The notes under the pieces were generated by a model. That model had not been told where the DNA came from, searched no databases, and saw nothing but the letters and a program-made list of their open reading frames with translations. Of a stretch of DNA of 64,000 bases, positions 8,669-16,485 are shown one piece after another. Made by a program: the position numbers and the translations under genes. Position 1 is the first letter of the stretch. Every line of letters begins with the position of its first letter. The stretch comes from Thiomonas arsenitoxydans (GTDB taxonomy: Bacteria > Pseudomonadota > Gammaproteobacteria > Burkholderiales > Burkholderiaceae_C), in contig NC_014145.1 in the NCBI RefSeq assembly GCF_000253115.1, forward strand, positions 2,542,001 to 2,606,000, read 5' to 3'.

Positions 8669-9901
8669 TCAATGCGGCGCGAAGAACCACGCGCACACCG
8701 CGATCGAGGCCACCACTCCGGCCAGATCGGCCGCCAGTGCGCAACCCACGGTGTGGCGCACGCGTTTGATGCCCACCGCACCGAAATACACCGCGACCAC
8801 GTAGAACGTCGTCTCGGTGCTGCCCTGCATCGTCGCGGCCAGCAGCGCCGGGTAGCTGTCCACGCCGTAATGCTGCATGGTCTCGATCAGCATGGCACGC
8901 GCGGCACTACCGGAAAACGGCTTGACCAGCGCCGTCGGCAGCGCCGCGACGAAATCGGTATTCATGCCCAGCCCGTGCACCACCCAGCGGATGCCCTCCA
9001 GCGCATAGCCCAGCGCGCCCGAGGCGCGCAACACGCCTACCGCGCACAGCATGGCCACCAGATAGGGCAACAGGTCGCGCGCCACGCCAAAGCCGTCCTT
9101 GGCGCCTTCGATGAAGGCCTCGTACACCGGCACCCGTTTGATCGCGCCCGCCAGCAGGAAGGCGAGGATGACGCCGACCAACACTAGGTTGCCAACCAGC
9201 GCCGAAACGCTGGCCAGCGCCGCCGCGCTGAGCGTGGCCAGCCCCGCGAGCAGCGCGCCCAACAGCAGCGCACCGCCGCCCAGATAGGCCAGCGCCACCG
9301 GGTCCCAGAGTTTGAGCCGCTGCATCCACGCCACGCTGAGCAGCCCCGTTAGCGTGGACGCGCTGGTGGCGATGAGAATGGGCAGAAACACCAGCGTCGG
9401 GTCGGGCGCGCCCTGCTGCGCGCGGTACATGAAAATGCTCACCGGCAGCAGCGTCAGCGACGAGGCATTGAGCACCAGGAACAGGATCTGCGCATTGCTC
9501 GCCGTGTCCGGACTGGGGTTGAGCGTTTGCAATTCGCGCATGGCGCGCAGGCCGATGGGCGTGGCGGCGTTGTCCAGCCCCAGCACATTGGCGGCGAAGT
9601 TCAGGGTGATCAGGCCGATGGCCGGATGGCCTTGCGGCACTTCCGGCATCAGCCGCCGGAACAGCGGGCCCAGTGCCCGCGCCAGCACCTCCACCAGCCC
9701 CGCGCGCTCGGCGATGCGCAGCAGCCCCAGCCACAAGGTGAGCGTGCCGAACAGCAGCACCATCACCTCGACCGACAGCTTGGCCATGGCGAACAGGCTG
9801 TCGGTGATCGCGGCGAATACCGCCGCATCGCCCAAGGCCCAACGCGTCAGAGCCGCAACGGCGGCCACCAAAAAGAAGCCGAGCCAGAGTCGGTTGAGCA
9901 T
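8669..9901 (-). CDS. SpmA-SpmB-like fused nucleoside-recognition (Gate) domain membrane protein
   Basis: A 410-residue polytopic inner-membrane protein. It contains two nucleoside-recognition/Gate modules that in Bacillus are the separate proteins SpmA and SpmB. The first half shows LNFAANVLGLDNAATPIGLR, the SpmA signature. The second half shows LLPYLVAMLCAVGVLR and ALVKPFSGSAARA, then MQGSTETTFYVVAVYFG, the SpmB signature. Such fusions occur in non-sporulating proteobacteria, and their transport substrate is not established. The ATG is at 9901. It lies 48 bp downstream of the helicase gene on the same strand. Confidence 0.88.
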   Translation of the reverse strand: MLNRLWLGFFLVAAVAALTRWALGDAAVFAAITDSLFAMAKLSVEVMVLLFGTLTLWLGLLRIAERAGLVEVLARALGPLFRRLMPEVPQGHPAIGLITLNFAANVLGLDNAATPIGLRAMRELQTLNPSPDTASNAQILFLVLNASSLTLLPVSIFMYRAQQGAPDPTLVFLPILIATSASTLTGLLSVAWMQRLKLWDPVALAYLGGGALLLGALLAGLATLSAAALASVSALVGNLVLVGVILAFLLAGAIKRVPVYEAFIEGAKDGFGVARDLLPYLVAMLCAVGVLRASGALGYALEGIRWVVHGLGMNTDFVAALPTALVKPFSGSAARAMLIETMQHYGVDSYPALLAATMQGSTETTFYVVAVYFGAVGIKRVRHTVGCALAADLAGVVASIAVCAWFFAPH

Positions 9902-9949
9902 CCGTTTTGCCGACGCCGCGCTTTCAGGCCCCTGCTTCGTCCCGCCGCG

Positions 9950-11950
9950 TCAAGGCTTGCGCTTGAACGACTTGGTGCCGGGCATCGGCGCGGCGCGGCG
10001 CTTGGGCGCGGGCGACGTGTCGCCCGAATCGAAACGTCGCGCGGGCGCTCGGGTCGCCGGACGTTCCCGGGCGGTATCGCGCACCGGCTCGGCTTTGGTG
10101 AGCTGCAGTTGACGCCCACTCACCCAGGTTTTTTGCAGGGTGCGGAACACATCTTTGGGCATGCCTTCGGGCAGCTCGACAAAGCTGTGGTCGCCGCGAA
10201 TGGCGATATTGCCGATGTGCTTGTTTTCAAGCCCGGCCTCGTTGGCGATGGCGCCGACCAGATTGCGCACTTCCACGCCATGATCGCGTCCGACTTCCAC
10301 CCGGTAGGTCTCGAAGCGCACATCGCTGGCGGTATGCGGGCCTCGCGCGGTGCGCTCGCTGTGCGCCGGATGTTCGGCAGACGCGGCCTCGCGCGGCGCC
10401 GAATGGGGCGCCGCATCGGCCGCTTCACGCGCCTGCATCAGGGTTTGGGTGAAATCGTCGAGATCCCGGGGCTTGGCGCGCTCACGCGGCGCACGCGCCG
10501 CAGGGACCTCCTCGCGTGTGGCCCGCGCGGGGCGTGGCGCGCGCGGTTCGCGGCCCTCACGCGGTTCGCGCTCGCGGCGTGGCGCGCGGCTCTCCTCTCG
10601 GGTATCAGCGTTGTAGGACGGTTCGCTGCCCGGGCGCATGAGCAGCGGCTTGTTGCCTTGCACCATACGTGCCAGCGCGGCGGCAATCTCGATGGCCGGA
10701 ATGTCGAATTCCTGCTCGTAGCGCTCGACCAGGCGCTGGTAATCTTCCAGCCCTTCCTGCTCGCGTGCCTCGGTGATGCGCTCCATGAAGCGGCTGATGC
10801 GGCTGTCATTCACCGCTTCGGTGCTGGGCAACTGCATCTGCGTGATGGGCTGGCGCGTGGCCCGCTCAATGGCGCGCAGCAAATGCCGCTCGCGCGGGGT
10901 AACGAACAGAATGGCGTCGCCGCTGCGCCCCGCACGACCGGTGCGGCCGATGCGGTGCACATAGCTTTCGGTATCCGTCGGAATGTCGTAGTTCACCACA
11001 TGGCTGATGCGCTCCACATCCAGCCCGCGCGCCGCCACATCGGTGGCGACAAGGATGTCGAGCTGCCCGTCCTTGAGCCGCTGCACCATGCGCTCGCGCA
11101 GCGCCTGCGGCACGTCGCCATTGAGCGCCGCTGCGGTGAATCCACGCGCTGCCAGCTTCTCGGCCAATTCCTCGGTGGCCTGCTTGGTGCGGGCGAAGAT
11201 GATCATGCCTTCGAACGGCTCGACCTCCAGAATGCGGGTGAGCGCATCGAGCTTGTGCAGACCGCTGACCATCCAGTAGCGCTGCTGAATGTGCGTGGCG
11301 GTAGTCGTGGCCGCCTTGATGGTGATCTCCTGCGGATCGCGCAAATAGGTTTGTGCAATTCGCCGGATGGCCGAGGGCATGGTGGCCGAAAACAGCGCCA
11401 CCTGACGCTGCGGCGGGGTCTTTTTCAGGATGGACTCGACGTCGTCGATGAAGCCCATGCGCAGCATCTCATCCGCCTCGTCGAGCACCATGTGCGCGAG
11501 CTGGTCGAGCTTGAGCGTGCCGCGCTCCAGGTGATCGATGATGCGCCCCGGGGTGCCCACCACGACATGCGCGCCCCGCTTGAGCGAGGCGAGCTGCGGC
11601 ACGTAGCTTTGCCCGCCATAGATCGGCAGCACATTGAAACCCGGCAGATGCGCGGCATAGCGCGCAAAGGCTTCGGCCACCTGGATGGCCAGTTCGCGCG
11701 TAGGCGCCAGCACCAACGCCTGGGTGTGGCGTGCATTGCAATCGATCTTGGCCAGGATGGGCAGCGCAAACGCCGCCGTCTTGCCCGTGCCGGTCTGCGC
11801 CTGGCCGAGCACATCGCGCCCAGCCAGCAGCGGCGGAATGGTGGCCGCCTGAATGGGCGACGGGGTTTCATATCCCACATCGCGCAGGGCTTGCAGCAAC
11901 GGTTCGGGCAAGCCGAGTTCGGCAAAGGGGGAGTTTTCTTGGGAAGTCAT
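9950..11950 (-). CDS. deaD: DEAD-box ATP-dependent RNA helicase with DbpA-type RNA-binding domain
   Basis: A 666-residue cold-shock-type RNA helicase (DeaD/CsdA group) expected to remodel RNA and assist ribosome assembly and mRNA decay. Visible motifs are the Q motif near residue 30, AQTGTGKT (51-58), PTRELA, DEAD (157-160), SAT (188-190), ARGLDVE and HRIGRTGRAGR. After residue about 440 comes a long charged linker rich in Arg, Glu, Pro and Ala. Next is a folded DbpA-type RNA-binding domain (NLVGAIANEAGLENKHIG), then a basic tail. DeaD versus a RhlE/DbpA paralogue cannot be settled by eye, but the C-terminal domain favours DeaD. Confidence 0.9.
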   Translation of the reverse strand: MTSQENSPFAELGLPEPLLQALRDVGYETPSPIQAATIPPLLAGRDVLGQAQTGTGKTAAFALPILAKIDCNARHTQALVLAPTRELAIQVAEAFARYAAHLPGFNVLPIYGGQSYVPQLASLKRGAHVVVGTPGRIIDHLERGTLKLDQLAHMVLDEADEMLRMGFIDDVESILKKTPPQRQVALFSATMPSAIRRIAQTYLRDPQEITIKAATTTATHIQQRYWMVSGLHKLDALTRILEVEPFEGMIIFARTKQATEELAEKLAARGFTAAALNGDVPQALRERMVQRLKDGQLDILVATDVAARGLDVERISHVVNYDIPTDTESYVHRIGRTGRAGRSGDAILFVTPRERHLLRAIERATRQPITQMQLPSTEAVNDSRISRFMERITEAREQEGLEDYQRLVERYEQEFDIPAIEIAAALARMVQGNKPLLMRPGSEPSYNADTREESRAPRREREPREGREPRAPRPARATREEVPAARAPRERAKPRDLDDFTQTLMQAREAADAAPHSAPREAASAEHPAHSERTARGPHTASDVRFETYRVEVGRDHGVEVRNLVGAIANEAGLENKHIGNIAIRGDHSFVELPEGMPKDVFRTLQKTWVSGRQLQLTKAEPVRDTARERPATRAPARRFDSGDTSPAPKRRAAPMPGTKSFKRKP

Positions 11951-12063
11951 GATGAGGGCCTTGAAGACGGCTAAACCTCCATTGTGCGCGCTATAGCAAT
12001 TTTTACACCGAACCTGAGGATGGGAACCGGACGAGGCGGCCTGTTCGCTGCGTTGAGCGCAGA

Positions 12064-12098
12064 CGAATCCGGCTGCTGACGCACGGCAGCCGGATTCG
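12064..12098. repeat. 13 bp perfect inverted repeat between deaD and the pigment operon
   Basis: CGAATCCGGCTGC (12064-12076) and its exact complement (12086-12098) flank a 9 nt loop. It lies between two genes transcribed away from each other, so a terminator role is not expected. No T-run follows on either strand. It may be a regulator site or an RNA leader structure for either gene. Confidence 0.6.
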
Positions 12099-12119
12099 AG
12101 CCTCTGTCAGCTTGGGAAA

Positions 12120-12145
12120 TTGGCCCTTCTTGCATCTTTTATAAT
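12120..12145 (+). promoter_or_regulatory. Candidate sigma70 promoter of the pigment operon
   Basis: A perfect -10 hexamer TATAAT lies at 12140-12145, about 50 bp before the ACP start codon. The -35 is weak (TTGGCC at 12120-12125, spacing only 14), so activation by a regulator is possible. Confidence 0.5.
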
Positions 12146-12197
12146 GCGAGGAAAATCAAAAACCCCTTGAAATATCCTTTTTCTGCTCCCTTACCCC

Positions 12198-12488
12198 ATG
12201 TCCGAGTCTGTCGTTCCATCCCAATCCGCCGAGCCCGCCTTCATTCTTGACGTGGCACAGATCATGGTGAACGCGCTCGGTCTGGATGTCGAGGCCGCTG
12301 ACATCGATCCAGATGCACCGCTCTACGGAGATGGACTGGGGCTGGATTCCATCGACATTCTCGAAATCGCCCTGGTGATCTCCAAGAAATATGGCGTGCA
12401 GTTGCGCGCAGATGACGCAGACAATCAGCGCATCTTCAGTTCACTGCGCCACTTGGCAGACCACCTCGCCGCCATGAGAAGCGCCTGA
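12198..12488 (+). CDS. Acyl carrier protein of the aryl polyene locus (ApeE/F, XanC type)
   Basis: A 96-residue carrier protein carrying the aryl starter and growing polyene chain on phosphopantetheine. The attachment site is Ser51 in DGLGLDSIDILEIAL, with a conserved acidic helix after it. It is first in a rightward operon and overlaps the next gene by one base (TGATG). No second ACP was seen in the locus, although characterised aryl polyene loci usually have two. A family-typical ACP in this position marks the start of the biosynthetic operon. Confidence 0.93.
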   Translation: MSESVVPSQSAEPAFILDVAQIMVNALGLDVEAADIDPDAPLYGDGLGLDSIDILEIALVISKKYGVQLRADDADNQRIFSSLRHLADHLAAMRSA

Positions 12489-13195
12489 TGACCGCGTTCT
12501 CCCGCGCCGGAGTGCTGCGCGGCGCCTTGATCGGGGTTTTGTGCGTGGCGTATCCGGTGATGTCGTTCATTGGCGCGCGCCTGCCCCAGCCCAATCCGAT
12601 CGGCGCGGTCGTGGCATTTGCCCCCTCCCTCCTCATGCTGACCTGGCTGGCGTGGCAGTCGCCCCGGCGTCTCCTGCTGCTCGCACTGATCGCCCTGCTG
12701 CTTGCCATACTCTGGGACCAGCGCGCCCTGCTGTTGCACCACTATGCCCTGGCCTACCTTGCCGAGCATGCCGGCATGATGGCCTTGCTGGCCTGGGTAT
12801 TTGGCCGCACCCTGGACGGCGGGCAAACGCCCTTGGTCACGCGCTTTGCGCTGCTGGCGCATGGCACTCTTTCGGCACTCGTCACCCGGTATACCCGCAG
12901 CGTGACTTTGGCCTGGACGCTGTTCTTCAGCCTGATGGCCGGCAGCTCCTTGCTGCTGTTTGCAACGACACCCTTGTCGGTCTGGGCGGTATTTGCCAAT
13001 GTTGCCAGTCCGCTGCTGGTGCTGGGCATGTTCGTTGCTGAGTATCTGGTGCGCCTGCGCACCGTGCCCGCAGACGAGCGCGCAGGGCCCATCCAGGCCT
13101 TCCGCTCCTATCTGCGCTACAACGCCAATCGCAAAGCTCCAGCCCCCGAGACGGCGGACAGCGTCTCTCCGCCCGTCCTCGTCAATCGGCGCTAA
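12488..13195 (+). CDS. Polytopic membrane protein of aryl polyene loci (COG4648-like)
   Basis: A 235-residue protein with about six hydrophobic segments: an early SFIGARLPQPNPIG loop, the LL-rich stretch after RRLLLL, and AVFANVASPLLVLGMFVAEY near the end. It is followed by a polar C-terminal tail. Small conserved membrane proteins of this type are recurrent members of aryl polyene and related type II loci next to the ACP and ligase. Biochemical function is unknown. It starts on the ACP stop codon and precedes the ligase by 22 bp. Confidence 0.75.
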   Translation: MTAFSRAGVLRGALIGVLCVAYPVMSFIGARLPQPNPIGAVVAFAPSLLMLTWLAWQSPRRLLLLALIALLLAILWDQRALLLHHYALAYLAEHAGMMALLAWVFGRTLDGGQTPLVTRFALLAHGTLSALVTRYTRSVTLAWTLFFSLMAGSSLLLFATTPLSVWAVFANVASPLLVLGMFVAEYLVRLRTVPADERAGPIQAFRSYLRYNANRKAPAPETADSVSPPVLVNRR

Positions 13196-13217
13196 GCCGC
13201 GATTGCGCTGTTCCGTG

Positions 13218-14570
13218 ATGTCGCACCTGCCCCTGCTCTCGCAGTCTTCCCCCGAGGCCATCTTCGCCTGGCGTCGCGGCCGGCCCGTGCTCGTCCAGGA
13301 GTTTCTGGCCGACGTCGAGCACCTTGCCGTCGCCCTGCCCGAGGCCCGGCATGTGCTCAATACCTGCTCAGACCGTTACGAGTTCTGCGTCGGTTTCGCA
13401 GCTACCGTGGTGAGTGGCCGCACCAGCCTGTTGCCCTCTTCCCGCGCACCCGACACCGTGGCGCAACTTCGCGCCCTTGCTCCTGATCTGCTCCATTTGG
13501 GTGATGCTCCAGGGGAGCTCGACCTGCCTTTCCTGCAGTATCCGGTACGGCGCAACGCGGTGTCTGGCGCCCACTTTGCCATGCCCATGATTCCGGCAGA
13601 TCAGTGCGTTGCACAAGTCTTCACCTCAGGCTCTACCGGCACACCGCTCGCCCACGGCAAAACTTGGGGCGCGTTGGCGCATTGCGTGCGGGCTGGGGCC
13701 GCCAGACTCGGCCAGGCCGCCGACTGTGGCCCCTTGCATCTCGTGGGCACGGTGCCGCCGCAGCATATGTATGGCTTCGAGTCCACCTTGCTGCTGGCGC
13801 TGCAGGGCGGCGCCGTGCTCAGCGCGGCACATCCGTTCTATCCGGCGGATATTGCCACCGCCCTAGCCGATGTGCCGACGCCGCGCCTGCTGGTGTCCAC
13901 CCCGGTGCATCTGCGCGCCTTGCTGGCCTCGGGCGTGACTCTGCCGCCCATTGCGTTGGTGCTGTGTGCCACTGCGCCGCTCGGTCATGACCTCGCGTGC
14001 GCTGTAGAGCAGCACCTCGGTGCGCCATTGCTCGAAATCTATGGGTCCACCGAGACCGGTCAAATTGCCAGCCGCCGCACCGCGCAGACCGATGTCTGGA
14101 CACTGTTCCCCGAGGTCTTGCTGACCGCGGCCGCCGACGGCACGTTGCAGGCTCAGGGCGGGCACTTGGCTGCGCCAGTGCCGCTGAGCGACGACGTCGA
14201 CCGCATCGACACCCAGAATTTCCGCCTGATCGGGCGCCATGCGGACATGGTCAACATCGCTGGCAAGCGCAGTTCCCTGGCCCACCTCAATCACCAGCTG
14301 CTGTCCATTCCGGGGGTAGACGACGGCGCGTTCCACATGCCCGATGACCGCAGCGCCGGCGTACCCAGGCTCATGGCTTTCGCCGTCGCTCCGACGCTAC
14401 CGCGTCAAGCGCTGATCGAGGCGCTGCGACAGCGCGTCGATCCCGCCTTCCTGCCCCGCCCGCTTGTGCTGCTGGACTCTCTTCCGCGTAACGCCACGGG
14501 CAAGCTGCCGCGCTCCGCGCTGGTGGCCTTGGCGGCAGAATGGGGCAGCCAGGCGGAGGCGCGTTCATGA
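13218..14570 (+). CDS. Acyl/aryl:ACP ligase (AMP-dependent synthetase, ApeH type)
   Basis: A 450-residue ANL-superfamily enzyme that should adenylate a hydroxybenzoate (or fatty acid) and load it on the ACP. The core motif is VFTSGSTGTPLAHGKTW (about 134-150). Downstream are LLEIYGSTETG, the FRLIGRHADMVNIAGKR hinge and the terminal PRNATGKLPR with the catalytic Lys. The frame is open upstream, but the ATG at 13218 gives a sensible N-terminus after the previous gene. The stop overlaps the next start (ATGA). With a chorismatase in the same locus, 3- or 4-hydroxybenzoate is the natural substrate guess. Confidence 0.9.
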   Translation: MSHLPLLSQSSPEAIFAWRRGRPVLVQEFLADVEHLAVALPEARHVLNTCSDRYEFCVGFAATVVSGRTSLLPSSRAPDTVAQLRALAPDLLHLGDAPGELDLPFLQYPVRRNAVSGAHFAMPMIPADQCVAQVFTSGSTGTPLAHGKTWGALAHCVRAGAARLGQAADCGPLHLVGTVPPQHMYGFESTLLLALQGGAVLSAAHPFYPADIATALADVPTPRLLVSTPVHLRALLASGVTLPPIALVLCATAPLGHDLACAVEQHLGAPLLEIYGSTETGQIASRRTAQTDVWTLFPEVLLTAAADGTLQAQGGHLAAPVPLSDDVDRIDTQNFRLIGRHADMVNIAGKRSSLAHLNHQLLSIPGVDDGAFHMPDDRSAGVPRLMAFAVAPTLPRQALIEALRQRVDPAFLPRPLVLLDSLPRNATGKLPRSALVALAAEWGSQAEARS

Positions 14571-14902
14571 CCCGCATCGAAAACCTGCCGACGTACGACG
14601 CAGAGCATCCCGCTTTCGCCGGACATTTTCCCGCACACCCCATCGTGCCCGGCGTGCTGCTGCTCGACGCTGCGCTACACCATATCTGCGTCAGCCACGG
14701 ACTGTGCGCCAGCAGCTGCCGCGTCGCGGCCACAAAGTTTGTCAGCGCCGTCAAGCCTGGAGAAGCCCTGCAACTCCGTCATACCCCAGACGAGCAAGGC
14801 GGCGTGCGCTTCAGTCTGCATGCCGGCCGTGAGGCTCGCCTGGCAGCCTCTGGACTGATTCAGTGCAATGCAGCGCAGCCCACTGCGCCTGTGGACGCAT
14901 GA
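14567..14902 (+). CDS. Hotdog-fold 3-hydroxyacyl-ACP dehydratase (ApeI type)
   Basis: A 111-residue FabZ-like single hotdog domain. The FabZ-like signature GHFPAHPIVPGVLLLDAALH includes the catalytic His. In characterised aryl polyene systems the ApeI/ApeP pair dehydrates each 3-hydroxyacyl intermediate to extend conjugation; the partner here would be the gene at 22599. The ATG overlaps the ligase stop and its own stop overlaps the next gene, indicating strict coupling. Confidence 0.88.
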   Translation: MTRIENLPTYDAEHPAFAGHFPAHPIVPGVLLLDAALHHICVSHGLCASSCRVAATKFVSAVKPGEALQLRHTPDEQGGVRFSLHAGREARLAASGLIQCNAAQPTAPVDA

Positions 14903-15888
14903 CCTCGCCTTTCCCCGCCCAGACTCCGGAACGGTCTGCGGAGATCGCCGCCACCGCGTCCCTCTCCGCCGCCGAATGGGCGCAGACGGAGGAGCGCAGC
15001 AACCACCATATTCTGCGTGTCATGACCTGGATTTCGTTGCGACTCGGGCGGCGTATCGGGCGTGTCGTCCTTGCGGGAATTGCGGTGTATTTTGTGCTGT
15101 TTGCACCTGGCGCGAGGCGCGCCTCGCGCCAGTATCTCAAGCGCGTGCTCGGACGCGACGCGAACTGGGCCGATGGCTACCGCCACGTGTTCAGCTTCGC
15201 CTCCACCATTCACGACCGCGTCTATCTGCTCAATGATCGATGGGATCTGTTCGATCTGCGCGTGCAAGGCGCAGACGTGCTGGACGCCGTTCTGGCACAA
15301 GGTCGAGGCGCGTTTCTCATGGGGGCGCATTTCGGCAGTTTCGAGGTGTTGCGAGCGCTTGCCCGGCGCGACGCGGCGCCGCGCGTTTCGTTGCTGATGT
15401 ATCCCGACAATGCGCGCAAGATCAACGACGCGCTGCACGCCATCAACCCCGCTGCCGCGCAGGACATCATCCCCCTGGGACGGCTCGACTCCATGCTGAG
15501 ATTGCAGGACCGGCTGGACGCGGGCGGCGTAGTCGGCTTTCTTGCCGACCGGTCCCTGCACGATGACAGCACGGCGACCCTGCCCTTTTTCGGCCAGCCC
15601 GCGCCCTGGCCGCGCGGACCATTGCGCATCGCCGCCCTGCTCAAGCGCCCCGTGGTGCTGATGTTCGGCATCTACCGCGGCGGCAACCGTTACGACGTGC
15701 ACTTCGAGCGCCTGGCCGACTTCACCAGCCTCCCCCGCAGCCAGCGCGCCGTCGCCATTGACATCGCGCTGGAAAGCTATGTGCAACGCCTTGAGATGCG
15801 CTGCACCGATGCACCCTATAACTGGTTCAATTTCTACGACTTCTGGAAGGGCCCCGAAGCGGAAGCAGCCGGGCCGACCGAGCCATGA
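14899..15888 (+). CDS. LpxL/HtrB-like acyltransferase
   Basis: A 329-residue membrane-associated acyltransferase of the lipid A late-acyltransferase superfamily. A membrane segment (RVVLAGIAVYFVLFAPG, about residues 54-70) precedes the catalytic HX4E motif in MGAHFGSFEVLRAL, then LADRSLHDD and PFFGQPAPWPRGPLRIA. In aryl polyene loci such enzymes are proposed to transfer the finished polyene from ACP to a lipid or sugar acceptor. The start ATG at 14899 overlaps the previous stop. The acceptor is unknown. Confidence 0.88.
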   Translation: MTSPFPAQTPERSAEIAATASLSAAEWAQTEERSNHHILRVMTWISLRLGRRIGRVVLAGIAVYFVLFAPGARRASRQYLKRVLGRDANWADGYRHVFSFASTIHDRVYLLNDRWDLFDLRVQGADVLDAVLAQGRGAFLMGAHFGSFEVLRALARRDAAPRVSLLMYPDNARKINDALHAINPAAAQDIIPLGRLDSMLRLQDRLDAGGVVGFLADRSLHDDSTATLPFFGQPAPWPRGPLRIAALLKRPVVLMFGIYRGGNRYDVHFERLADFTSLPRSQRAVAIDIALESYVQRLEMRCTDAPYNWFNFYDFWKGPEAEAAGPTEP

Positions 15889-16478
15889 CACTGTCCACAC
15901 GCCGATTCGCCCTGCGCGCCCTGCTGCTCGCCAGCGCGCTGCTCGTTCCAACGCTGTCCCAGGCGGCCGACTGGACGCTCGATACCCTGATGCAGGCTCT
16001 GGCCCGTCATCCGGCAAACCGCGCCACCTTTGTCGAGACCAAGACCCTGGCGATGCTCGACGCCCCCATCGAGTCGTCCGGAGAATTGCGATTTGCCGCA
16101 CCCGACTTTCTTGAGATGCGCACCCTCAAACCCAAGCGGCAAACCCTGATCCTGCAGGCCAATCAGGTGACTCTCGAAATGGATGGTCGCAGCCATCAGT
16201 TCGACCTGCGCGATCATCCAGACGTTGCCGTATTGATCAACAGCATCCGGGCCACCCTCAACGGCGACCGCAAGGCGCTGCAGCGCGACTACACCACCAC
16301 CCTCGATGGCACGGCGGCAAGCTGGGAACTCACCCTGTCTCCCGTGGACGCGAAGGCGCGTGCGCGGGTGCGCCGCATCCAGATCGGGGGCAGGCAGGGT
16401 CAGGTGCAGACGATCGCCGTGCTGCAGGCCGACGGCGACAGCTCACTGATGACCATTCACGAGCAACCCGTGCAATGA
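15885..16478 (+). CDS. LolA-like periplasmic lipid carrier
   Basis: A 197-residue exported protein. The signal peptide is MTLSTRRFALRALLLASAL with cleavage near SQA. The mature part resembles LolA (ATFVETKTLAMLDAPIESSG, ELRFAAPDFLEMRTL, YTTTLDG). LolA-like proteins in these loci are thought to shuttle the polyene lipid across the periplasm, together with the MMPL exporter that follows. It is translationally coupled to the acyltransferase (ATGA). Confidence 0.9.
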   Translation: MTLSTRRFALRALLLASALLVPTLSQAADWTLDTLMQALARHPANRATFVETKTLAMLDAPIESSGELRFAAPDFLEMRTLKPKRQTLILQANQVTLEMDGRSHQFDLRDHPDVAVLINSIRATLNGDRKALQRDYTTTLDGTAASWELTLSPVDAKARARVRRIQIGGRQGQVQTIAVLQADGDSSLMTIHEQPVQ

Positions 16479-16485
16479 CCGTCGG

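Noticed and set aside
9527..11974. 815-codon plus-strand open frame opposite the RNA helicase
   Set aside because: Composition is typical of a GC-rich shadow frame; the helicase on the other strand has every DEAD-box motif.
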